Below are positions 1 through 5,129 of a stretch of DNA of 8,230 nt, piece by piece. The notes beneath the pieces were generated by a model. That model ran no database searches, was not told where the DNA came from, and saw only the letters and a program-made list of their open reading frames with translations. Location: the NCBI GenBank assembly GCA_017940085.1, contig JAGAZK010000163.1, forward strand, positions 1 to 8,230, in the 5' to 3' direction. Every line of letters begins with the position of its first letter. Positions within the stretch are counted from its first letter, which is position 1. Origin of the DNA: Campylobacter sp. Its GTDB lineage: Bacteria > Campylobacterota > Campylobacteria > Campylobacterales > Campylobacteraceae. Made by a program: the position numbers and the translations under genes.

Positions 1-1
1 C

Positions 2-117
2 TTGTTGTTTGAAATGAATAATTCGATTATAAAAAAACAAATTCACAATAAAAAAATGACAAATTATCAAATTTATATCTGAAAAACGAATGTATTCCAT
101 TTGATAAACAACCATTT
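2..117 (+). other. Probable upstream coding part of the helicase gene, with a frame change
   Basis: Seen: the helicase frame is open back to position 52, well before the first usable start codon (GTG 118). Those codons read as ordinary protein, ending in the segment NECIPFDKQPFV. A TAA at 49-51 closes the frame further up. A second frame, open from position 2, reads LLFEMNNSIIKKQIHNKK up to a run of seven A (50-56) and would stop at 80-82 if continued. One extra A in the run, or a -1 slip on it, would join the two frames. Inferred: the gene begins left of the window and has a one-base frameshift here. It could be a real lesion, a sequencing error in a homopolymer, slippage during expression, or chance AT-rich open frame. 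Confidence 0.45.
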
Positions 118-1740
118 GTGAAAAACCCGCCAAAGCACATTCCAAAATTTTACGACTTGTTAGAATGTATTGATTTTAATGATAGAGAAGAAGAATTTTT
201 AGCTAGATTTATAACAAATAATGTTGAAACCAATGGAAAACTATACACCAAAACCGAAGAATTAGAAAACTTTACAAATATACATTTACTTATCGCAAAA
301 TACAATAGCAAATTATACACTAAGCATAAAGATAGTGAAATTAAATATTGGCATGGAAATTATTATATAAAAAGCTACGAAGATGACGCCATATATATTA
401 TCAACAAGTTAAAAGAGCTTTCGCAACATGGTATGGATGATTACGAAAATATTGCAAATAATTGGCTTGATTTTAACCAATATGACAGCGATAGCAGGCG
501 TATAGATGATGAATGTAAAAAAGATATTATACGAAAACTATTTTCAAAATCGAGCGTAGCTTTGATTTACGGAGTAGCCGGAACTGGCAAATCTACTCTA
601 ATAAAATATATATCTGAGCTTTTTAATGATAAAAATAGAATATATATAGCACAAACAAATCCAGCAGTGCAAAACATAGAAAAAAAAGTAGAATTAGCGA
701 AAAATTTAACACAAACAATAACAAAATTTTTAAAAAATCCTACTGAATGCGATATACTATTTATCGATGAATGTAGCACTATTAGCAATAAAACAATGAA
801 AGAAATTTTAGAAAAAGCTAATTTTAAACAATTGATTTTAATTGGAGATAATTTTCAAATAGAATCTATACAATATGGAAGTTGGTTTGATATAGCAAGA
901 AATTTTATCACTGAAAAAAATGGTGCCATATTTGAATTAACAACACCATATAGAACAAAAGATAAAGAGCTACTGGCTTATTGGCAAGAAGTAAGAAACA
1001 TAAAAAAAGACGAAGAAAATAAGATAATAGAACTAGACAGTCATGCAAAATTTTCAAAGCCATTAAACGACGAAATTTTTAAAGAACCAGCAGATGACGA
1101 AGTTATACTTTGTTTAAATTATGATGGACTTTATGGTGTAAATAATATCAATAAATTTTTACAAATTATGAATAAAAACGAACTTATTAAATTTGGAATT
1201 TATGGATTTAAAGTGGGTGACCCTATTTTATTTATGGAAAATAATTATTTTGTAAGCAATCTACACAATAATCTAAAAGGTAAGATTAAAAAAATTGAAC
1301 AACAAATCGATGATAATGGCAATATCTATGAAATATATTTTGAAGTTGAAGTTGAAAGAACTTTTGATAGCAGCAGTCTTACATACGGATTAACACTACT
1401 AGAACAATACGAAAACAGTTCATTAGTCGGTTTTTCAGTTGATACATTTACAGACAATGAAAGTGATAATGAAAACGCAATAACTATTCCGTTTCAATTA
1501 GGTTACGCAATTTCTATCCATAAATCGCAAGGTTTAGAATTTAAAAGTGTCAAAATTATTATAACAAACGAAATAGAAGAAAAAATTTCACATAATATAT
1601 TCTATACGGCTATCACAAGAGCAAAAGAAAAATTAACTATTTTTTGGTCACCAGAAGTTATGAATAGGGTTATCGAAAGTTTTATCATTAAAAATAATAA
1701 AATAGATTTGTCTATATTACGAACTAAAAATAATATATAA
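118..1740 (+). CDS. Superfamily 1B (RecD/Pif1-like) DNA helicase, N-terminus probably incomplete
   Basis: Predicted ATP-driven DNA helicase or translocase. With M1 at GTG 118 (540 aa), the motifs seen are: Walker A GVAGTGKST (152-160), Walker B DILFIDEC (212-219), motif III-like LIGDNFQIESI (241-251), an arginine motif TTPYRT (275-280), motif V AISIHKSQGLEF (464-475) and motif VI YTAITRAKEKL (496-506). The order and wording fit the RecD/Pif1/UvrD-C-type SF1 fold. Residues 1-120 have no domain I can name, although they remind me of a longer family of AAA-type helicases. The start is doubtful: there is no Shine-Dalgarno sequence before 118 and protein-like sequence continues upstream. The stop lies only 16 bp from the end of the convergent SMR gene, with no terminator. 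Codon use looks especially A-rich with many ATA codons, hinting at acquisition. A defence role is possible but unsupported by neighbours. Confidence 0.85.
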   Translation: MKNPPKHIPKFYDLLECIDFNDREEEFLARFITNNVETNGKLYTKTEELENFTNIHLLIAKYNSKLYTKHKDSEIKYWHGNYYIKSYEDDAIYIINKLKELSQHGMDDYENIANNWLDFNQYDSDSRRIDDECKKDIIRKLFSKSSVALIYGVAGTGKSTLIKYISELFNDKNRIYIAQTNPAVQNIEKKVELAKNLTQTITKFLKNPTECDILFIDECSTISNKTMKEILEKANFKQLILIGDNFQIESIQYGSWFDIARNFITEKNGAIFELTTPYRTKDKELLAYWQEVRNIKKDEENKIIELDSHAKFSKPLNDEIFKEPADDEVILCLNYDGLYGVNNINKFLQIMNKNELIKFGIYGFKVGDPILFMENNYFVSNLHNNLKGKIKKIEQQIDDNGNIYEIYFEVEVERTFDSSSLTYGLTLLEQYENSSLVGFSVDTFTDNESDNENAITIPFQLGYAISIHKSQGLEFKSVKIIITNEIEEKISHNIFYTAITRAKEKLTIFWSPEVMNRVIESFIIKNNKIDLSILRTKNNI

Positions 1741-1756
1741 AGTGCAAATATTAAAT

Positions 1757-2080
1757 TTACACCAACTTCAACGCAATCACGCTAAAAATTATCAAAAATA
1801 AAAAGCCATATTGTTTGTGGGAAAGCTTTTCGCCATTTAGCACTACGCCAACGCCCAAAGCTCCAATCGTGCCAATCCCTGTCCAAATCGCATACGCCAC
1901 GCTCATATCAAAAACTCTCATCGCAAAGCTTAAAAAAGAGAGCGAAATCCCAAAAGAAATCGCCATACAAACGACGATAGCAAATTTTCGCATAATTTTC
2001 GTCTGCTTCACCCAAAGTGTAGTCAAAAAAACGCCCAAAACTTCAAAAAGTCCGGCAATTAAAAGTGCCAAAAAATGCAT
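1757..2080 (-). CDS. Small multidrug resistance (SMR) family efflux subunit, second gene of a pair
   Basis: A 107-residue inner-membrane protein with four predicted hydrophobic helices, the normal size for SMR proton-coupled exporters. The conserved helix-1 glutamate, which binds substrate and protons in this family, is E13 (GLFEVLGV). The helix-3 signature VAYAIWTGIGTIGA runs from 61 to 74. It lies 57 bp downstream of a second, different SMR gene on the same strand, so the two probably form a heterodimer of the YkkC/YkkD or EbrA/EbrB kind. Helix 1 lacks the W-A-x-x-L-K pattern of guanidinium exporters, so the substrate cannot be named. A weak AAGG (2089-2092) lies 8 bases before the ATG. Confidence 0.88.
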   Translation of the reverse strand: MHFLALLIAGLFEVLGVFLTTLWVKQTKIMRKFAIVVCMAISFGISLSFLSFAMRVFDMSVAYAIWTGIGTIGALGVGVVLNGEKLSHKQYGFLFLIIFSVIALKLV

Positions 2081-2100
2081 TAAATTTGCCTTTTAATAAA

Positions 2101-2140
2101 CGCAAATTTGATAAATTTAAAGTTTAAATTTGCAAATTTA
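2101..2140. repeat. AAATTT-rich palindromes between the two SMR genes
   Basis: A perfect 19-bp palindrome with a single central G has arms AAATTTAAA (2113-2121) and TTTAAATTT (2123-2131). An overlapping alternative hairpin pairs GCAAATTT (2102-2109) with AAATTTGC (2126-2133), and another GCAAATTT follows at 2132-2139. The elements fill the 57-bp gap inside an apparent two-gene operon and touch the stop codon of the upstream gene. They could form a weak intercistronic RNA hairpin that trims or protects the message. AAATTT words are common in all spacers here, so no specific function is claimed. Confidence 0.5.
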
Positions 2141-2479
2141 ACCATTTTTTTGCTCCGATTTGCTATTTTTAAGTCCTATAACGCCGGTTACAAGCAAAGT
2201 TACGAAAAAAATTCGCAAAAAATTAACTTCGCCGCCATTAAATAGTGTATGAGCGATTTCGGCAATGACAATCAAAGCCGTGCCAATCCCTACAAATAGC
2301 GTATAGCAAATGCTTGCTGGAAGTAGTTTGAAAGCTTGCATTAAAAGAAAAAAGCAAGCAACTACGCAAAGTATCGTCAAAGCCCAGCCTAGTGGTGTAT
2401 CGGCGTGTTTTAAACCATACGCCCAACCACACTCCAAACAAGCACAAAAACCAACTAGAAAAAAAGCAAATTTATTCAT
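2138..2479 (-). CDS. Small multidrug resistance (SMR) family efflux subunit, first gene of a pair
   Basis: A 113-residue inner-membrane protein of four helices, SMR-family length plus a short charged tail (SKSEQKNG). The helix-1 catalytic glutamate is E16 in CLECGWAYGLKHADT, a pattern closer to guanidinium exporters (E-x-x-W-A-x-x-L-K) than its partner shows. Helix 3 carries CYTLFVGIGTALI (58-70), where phenylalanine stands in place of the usual tryptophan. A clear Shine-Dalgarno AAGGA (2484-2488) lies 4 bases before the ATG. It is the promoter-proximal gene of the SMR pair and diverges from the MarR-family gene, with a palindromic operator candidate between them. I infer a MarR-controlled heterodimeric exporter. 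I do not see a guanidine riboswitch in the short leader. Confidence 0.87.
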   Translation of the reverse strand: MNKFAFFLVGFCACLECGWAYGLKHADTPLGWALTILCVVACFFLLMQAFKLLPASICYTLFVGIGTALIVIAEIAHTLFNGGEVNFLRIFFVTLLVTGVIGLKNSKSEQKNG

Positions 2480-2508
2480 AACTTCCTTACAATTTAAAAA
2501 ATACCATT

Positions 2509-2541
2509 ATTATACAAGGATATACTTACCTAAAAATTATA
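2509..2541 (-). promoter_or_regulatory. Candidate promoter(s) of the SMR pair
   Basis: On the minus strand there are two perfect TATAAT boxes, at 2536-2541 and 2509-2514. The first lies 2 bp from the MarR-type palindrome (2544-2567), which would cover its -35 region. The second would give a leader of only about 20 bases, still including the Shine-Dalgarno sequence. Neither has a good TTGACA at the right distance, as is usual in Campylobacter. I cannot say which one is used. Confidence 0.5.
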
Positions 2542-2543
2542 AA

Positions 2544-2567
2544 AATTAGTTGCTAAGACAACTAATT
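2544..2567. promoter_or_regulatory. Operator 1: MarR-type palindrome in the SMR/marR spacer
   Basis: Perfect 9-bp arms AATTAGTTG (2544-2552) and CAACTAATT (2559-2567) flank CTAAGA. The 18-bp core TAGTTGCTAAGACAACTA (2547-2564) recurs with one change at 3069-3086. Size and symmetry fit a MarR dimer site. It abuts a TATAAT of the SMR genes and lies about 40 bp upstream of the predicted marR start of transcription. An extra half-site TAGTTG (2584-2589) sits just ahead of the marR -10 box. Confidence 0.7.
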
Positions 2568-2591
2568 AAGATTTATTTAATTATAGTTGGT

Positions 2592-2604
2592 TATAATTTC
2601 GCAC
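2592..2604 (+). promoter_or_regulatory. marR -10 box giving a leaderless transcript
   Basis: A perfect TATAAT (2592-2597) ends only 7 bases before ATG 2605. Transcription would therefore begin at or within a base or two of the start codon, and no Shine-Dalgarno sequence precedes it. The half-site TAGTTG (2584-2589) lies directly upstream, consistent with autoregulation. Confidence 0.55.
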
Positions 2605-3051
2605 ATGGATTTAGACAAAATAGATTTTCAACTAAAAAATTCACTCGGTTATGTTACAAACTTGGTGGCAAACAGATTTAAAACAGCTCTTGAAAGTGAA
2701 TTTTTAAAGGCTGGTTTTGAGATTACCGCTCATCAATGGATGATTTTGTCTGTTGTTTATGAAAATAATGGGCTAGAGCAAAATGAGTTGGCAAATTTAA
2801 TAAAACGCGATAAAACTAATGTTTCACGCATGTTAGAAAAGCTTGAAACAAAAGAACTCATTGTTCGTCCTAAATCAGATTTTGATAAAAGAGCAACTAA
2901 AATTTTTATTACTAAAAATGGTAAAAATTTACGAAAAAATTTAGCTAAAATCGCTAGTAAATTGCTTGATAAATCTGTTTTTGGTATGTCTGAAAATGAG
3001 CAAGAATTTTGCATAAAAACATTAATGAAAATTTATGCAAATTTAAGCTAG
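2605..3051 (+). CDS. MarR-family transcriptional regulator
   Basis: A dimeric winged-helix DNA-binding regulator of 148 aa counted from ATG 2605, typical MarR length. Seen: N-terminal dimerisation helices (about 1-35), a helix-turn-helix with recognition region ELANLIKRDKTNVSRMLEKL (61-80), and a wing with the family's D-K-R pattern at DFDKRATKIFIT (92-103). The C-terminal dimerisation helices follow. A TTG at 2587 would add six residues, but it overlaps the promoter, so ATG 2605 is preferred. There is a single cysteine, C136, near the C-terminus, so a classical N-terminal redox switch is not evident. It is divergent from the SMR pair and 51 bp upstream of the lipoprotein/YceI genes. Matching palindromes at both places suggest it controls all of these, probably as a ligand-released repressor. 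Confidence 0.9.
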   Translation: MDLDKIDFQLKNSLGYVTNLVANRFKTALESEFLKAGFEITAHQWMILSVVYENNGLEQNELANLIKRDKTNVSRMLEKLETKELIVRPKSDFDKRATKIFITKNGKNLRKNLAKIASKLLDKSVFGMSENEQEFCIKTLMKIYANLS

Positions 3052-3068
3052 TTTTTTAAAAAATTTAA

Positions 3069-3086
3069 TAGTTGCTATGACAACTA
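3069..3086. promoter_or_regulatory. Operator 2: repeat of the MarR-type palindrome before the lipoprotein gene
   Basis: TAGTTGCTATGACAACTA has perfect 6-bp arms and matches the core of operator 1 at 17 of 18 positions, differing only in the spacer (A to T at 3078). Within it, TGCTATGAC (3073-3081) can be read as a weak extended -10 box. That would place the transcription start near 3088, right before the Shine-Dalgarno AAGGAG (3089-3094). Bound MarR would then sit on the promoter itself. Confidence 0.68.
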
Positions 3087-3102
3087 AAAAGGAGAAAAAA
3101 GT

Positions 3103-3210
3103 ATGAAAAAGGTGGTTGCTTTAATTTTGATAGCGATTTTTTCCACAGGTTGTAACCTAAAAACGGGTTATCAAACAAACGAAAACGAGCAAATTTACAT
3201 AGGAGAATAA
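3103..3210 (+). CDS. Very small lipoprotein (35 aa)
   Basis: Seen: ATG 3103 with a strong Shine-Dalgarno AAGGAG 8 bases upstream, then 35 codons. The product has a basic start (MKK), a hydrophobic stretch VVALILIAIF and a lipobox-like STGC with the cysteine at 17. Signal peptidase II cleavage would leave a 19-residue lipid-anchored peptide, CNLKTGYQTNENEQIYIGE. The stop codon is 2 bp before the YceI ATG, and the YceI ribosome site lies inside this gene's last codons, so the two are surely cotranscribed. I do not recognise a family. It may be an envelope peptide linked to the YceI protein, or a translated leader that couples translation of yceI. The serine at the lipobox -3 position is acceptable but not ideal. 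Confidence 0.72.
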   Translation: MKKVVALILIAIFSTGCNLKTGYQTNENEQIYIGE

Positions 3211-3212
3211 AA

Positions 3213-3764
3213 ATGAAAAAACTTTTTGTTGTATTATTGTGTGGGCTGTGCGGTGCTGTTTTAACAGCAAACGCCAAGAGTTTAAATTTGGCAAATGATA
3301 GCTCAAATGCTTATTACAAGGCAAATGCTTCGGTTTTGGTATTAGGAAGTGATGAAATAATCGGCGCAAATAAAGCAAATTCAGGCAGTATCAAAATGCA
3401 AAACGGCGAAATTATCGGTGGTGAAATCATCATAAGTGCTAGTGCGTTTGATACACAAAACAAAAGACGAGATAAACACATAAGAGAGATTTTACACTCA
3501 GATACACATCCAAAAATAGTTTATGAGATACTTTCGCAAGGCGAAAAACACGGACAAATTTACATTGACGGAAATCTTAAAATAAACGGTATCGTAAAAC
3601 AAAAGCAAATCCCGGTAAAAATAGAAAAAAACGGTGAAAATATCACAATCAGCGGTCAAATTTCTGTGCGATATGATGAGTTTGATTTGGAGCTTCCGAC
3701 AATGGGTTTTATCAAAAAAGCTCACGAAACCATTGAGATAGGCGGAAAATTTACATTTAAATAA
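3213..3764 (+). CDS. YceI-family periplasmic lipocalin-like protein
   Basis: A 183-residue secreted protein. A signal peptide (MKKLFVVLLCGLCGAVLTANA) is probably cut after A21, at an A-N-A site. The rest matches the YceI domain, a beta-barrel that binds isoprenoid-type lipids in known members. Seen are alternating beta-strand patterns, the conserved region around RRDKHIREILHSDTHPKIVY (85-104), the GNLKINGIVKQKQIPVKI strand pair (120-137) and a C-terminal GGKFTFK. The ligand is unknown; in epsilonproteobacteria these proteins are often linked to stress or host acid. It is translationally close to the small lipoprotein upstream and ends shortly before a hairpin terminator. I infer MarR control through operator 2. 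Confidence 0.9.
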   Translation: MKKLFVVLLCGLCGAVLTANAKSLNLANDSSNAYYKANASVLVLGSDEIIGANKANSGSIKMQNGEIIGGEIIISASAFDTQNKRRDKHIREILHSDTHPKIVYEILSQGEKHGQIYIDGNLKINGIVKQKQIPVKIEKNGENITISGQISVRYDEFDLELPTMGFIKKAHETIEIGGKFTFK

Positions 3765-3789
3765 TCCTTTTAAATTGCATTTAAAAACT

Positions 3790-3823
3790 AAAATTATCTT
3801 GCTAAATTTGCAAGATAATTTTA
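3790..3823 (+). terminator. Hairpin terminator after the YceI gene
   Basis: A perfect 13-bp stem pairs AAAATTATCTTGC (3790-3802) with GCAAGATAATTTT (3810-3822) around the 7-base loop TAAATTT. The T-rich end of the stem serves as a short U-tract. The stem is AT-rich, as expected in this genome. It marks the end of the marR-side transcripts. Confidence 0.7.
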
Positions 3824-3852
3824 TAAAATTTAGTAAAATTTTTAAATAAAAT
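3816..3852 (+). promoter_or_regulatory. Promoter of the DUF169 gene, Campylobacter type
   Basis: A -10 box TAAAAT (3847-3852) is preceded by T-runs repeated about every 10 bp (near 3819, 3829 and 3838) in place of a -35 box. This is the known style of Campylobacter sigma-70 promoters. Transcription would start near 3859, giving a very short leader with a weak AAAGAG ribosome site (3860-3865). Confidence 0.45.
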
Positions 3853-3870
3853 AATTATGAAAGAGTCGAT

Positions 3871-4590
3871 ATGAATAGCCAAATCGCAAAAGCCATAAGG
3901 CTTAAAACTTCACCAGTTGCAGTTTTTAGAGCAGATAATAAGCCAAAAGAAGCACTTGAATTCAAAAAAGGTGTTTGGGGTTGTGTGATTGCTATGCTAA
4001 ATGCCGCTAGCAAGGGCAAAACCGCTTGTTTTAACAAAGAAAATGTTGTTTGTATGGGAGGTCGTGCAGGTCTTGGGATAGAAAAATTTAAGCTTGGCGT
4101 GATTGAATATTTTTTATCGGACGGCTCAAAAGGCGAAAAACAAGGCGAATTTTATAAAAAAACGCCAAAACTCGCAAAAGAATTTATTAAAAATTTGCCT
4201 ATTATTCAAACCGATAAATTTGTTATTTTTAAACCATTTGATAAACTAGAAAAAGATGAAACTCTACAAATCATAATAATGCTCGTAAATCCTGACCAGC
4301 TAAGTGCGTTAATAACCTTGGCAAACTACGACAAAGAAACAAACGAAAATGTCAAGGTGCTTTTCGGCTCTGGTTGTGCTCAAAGCATTTTATATGGGTT
4401 AAATTCAGCAAATTTAGGCGATGATGTCTGCTATATCGGACTAAGCGATCCATCGGCTAGAAAGTTTGTGCCAAAAGATATTTTATCTTTTACGATGAGT
4501 TATAAAAGATTTTTAGAAATGGAAAGCAACGCAAAAGGCAGTTTTTTAGATACCAAAACTTGGCAGACGATTGTAAAACGCATTGATTAA
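3871..4590 (+). CDS. DUF169-family protein with clustered cysteines
   Basis: A 239-residue, probably cytosolic protein with no signal peptide or membrane segment. It resembles the uncharacterised DUF169 family (COG2043) in the N-terminal segment LKTSPVAVFRADNKP, in WGCVIAMLNAASKGKTACF with VVCMGGRAGLGI (36-70), and in the later FGSGCAQS (165-172) and CYIGLSDPSARK (187-198). Five cysteines are visible: C38, C53, C61, C169 and C187. Their position in conserved glycine-rich segments suggests metal or Fe-S cluster binding, which is an inference; the family's biochemical role is unknown to me. It has its own promoter and is flanked by hairpins on both sides, so it looks like a single-gene unit. 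It faces the DsrE-like gene. Confidence 0.82.
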   Translation: MNSQIAKAIRLKTSPVAVFRADNKPKEALEFKKGVWGCVIAMLNAASKGKTACFNKENVVCMGGRAGLGIEKFKLGVIEYFLSDGSKGEKQGEFYKKTPKLAKEFIKNLPIIQTDKFVIFKPFDKLEKDETLQIIIMLVNPDQLSALITLANYDKETNENVKVLFGSGCAQSILYGLNSANLGDDVCYIGLSDPSARKFVPKDILSFTMSYKRFLEMESNAKGSFLDTKTWQTIVKRID

Positions 4591-4599
4591 AACAAGGAA

Positions 4600-4640
4600 A
4601 TTTAATCTATTTGTTAAAAAATTTACTAAATAGATTAAAT
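4600..4640. terminator. Probable bidirectional terminator between convergent genes
   Basis: A perfect 13-bp stem pairs ATTTAATCTATTT (4600-4612) with AAATAGATTAAAT (4628-4640) around a 15-base loop. It starts 10 bp after the DUF169 stop and lies 62 bp from the stop of the oppositely oriented DsrE-like gene. Neither side has a long T-run, so efficiency is uncertain. Its position supports termination from both directions. Confidence 0.6.
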
Positions 4641-4702
4641 GAATTTGTCGTATTTATGCATAAATTTTTATGATTTTACCTAAATCAAAAGCAAGATAAT
4701 AA

Positions 4703-5059
4703 CTAAAAACTCAAAACCTTATCACTATTTAGCACCAAATTTGCTAAATTTGGCATAGTTGATTTTACTGCTCCGTCATAATACGGCTCGTTTTTGTAAA
4801 TTCCACACCTTGCTTGGCATGTACCACAAACTTCCACACCTACGCCTTTTGCGATTAAGCTTTTTAAAATCGCAACCAAATCATTATCGTAATTTTCAGG
4901 TTTTACACATTTATCTCTTGCTAAATCAACAGCGTCGTTCATCAAAAAATACTTCACTTCTGCACCACTTTCAAGCAGTTTTTCGCCAAGTCTAAGGGCA
5001 TTCCACGCTACATCACTTCCATCATAAGGTGCATGGCTTAAAATGATTAAAACTTTCAT
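4703..5059 (-). CDS. DsrE/DsrF-like small sulfur-relay protein
   Basis: A 118-residue cytosolic protein of the DsrE-like fold, whose members often carry persulfide sulfur or act in redox. The start MKVLIILSHAPYDGSDVAWNAL resembles the family's nucleotide-fold-like first strand and helix. FLMNDAVDLA (38-47) is typical. The core VEVCGTCQARCG (75-86) holds C78, C81 and C85, with C51 elsewhere. C78 or C81 would match the conserved sulfur-carrying cysteine. The genuine sulfur-oxidising DsrEFH complex is not encoded here, so the partner is unknown. A strong AAGGA ribosome site lies 6 bases before the ATG. It sits 70 bp downstream of kdsA on the same strand and may be cotranscribed with it or use a phased-tract promoter in the gap. 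Confidence 0.85.
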   Translation of the reverse strand: MKVLIILSHAPYDGSDVAWNALRLGEKLLESGAEVKYFLMNDAVDLARDKCVKPENYDNDLVAILKSLIAKGVGVEVCGTCQARCGIYKNEPYYDGAVKSTMPNLANLVLNSDKVLSF

Positions 5060-5071
5060 TTTTTATCCTTT

Positions 5072-5117
5072 AAATTTGAAATTTGGTGCATAAATTTAGC
5101 CAAATTTACTCAAATTT
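5072..5117. repeat. Helically phased AAATTT tracts between kdsA and the DsrE-like gene
   Basis: Five AAATTT words lie in 46 bp, starting at 5072, 5079, 5092, 5102 and 5112. The last three are spaced exactly 10 bp apart, one helical turn, which should curve the DNA. This could be the upstream part of a Campylobacter-type promoter for the minus-strand DsrE-like gene, but no clean TATAAT follows. Confidence 0.5.
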
Positions 5118-5129
5118 ACCATAACAAAA

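Noticed and set aside
567..788. 73-codon open frame on the minus strand inside the helicase gene
   Set aside because: It lies opposite the Walker A to Walker B region of a gene with clear motifs, and has no ribosome site or recognisable domain.
1815..2096. 93-codon plus-strand frame over the second SMR gene
   Set aside because: It is antisense to a well-supported SMR gene; its residues simply mirror that gene's hydrophobic codons.
2238..2549. Two alternative frames over the first SMR gene and its leader
   Set aside because: Both overlap a gene with family motifs and a clear ribosome site; neither shows a domain or plausible start.
2587..2604. TTG 2587 as the marR start
   Set aside because: It overlaps the TATAAT box, has no Shine-Dalgarno sequence, and adds six residues not needed for the MarR fold. 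ATG 2605 fits better.
2480..2604. Guanidine riboswitch before the SMR pair
   Set aside because: Such riboswitches precede many SMR exporters, so I looked. The leader is too short and AT-rich, and shows no ACGR-loop hairpins or ykkC-type conserved core.
2757..3725. Several minus-strand frames across marR, the lipoprotein gene and yceI
   Set aside because: They are antisense shadows. The two near 3065-3378 would also read through the operator and the signal-peptide regions of real genes.
3871..5059. DUF169 and DsrE-like genes as one new sulfur system
   Set aside because: They are convergent, have separate promoters and are divided by a hairpin. Shared cysteine richness alone does not make a system, so it is kept only as a weak observation.
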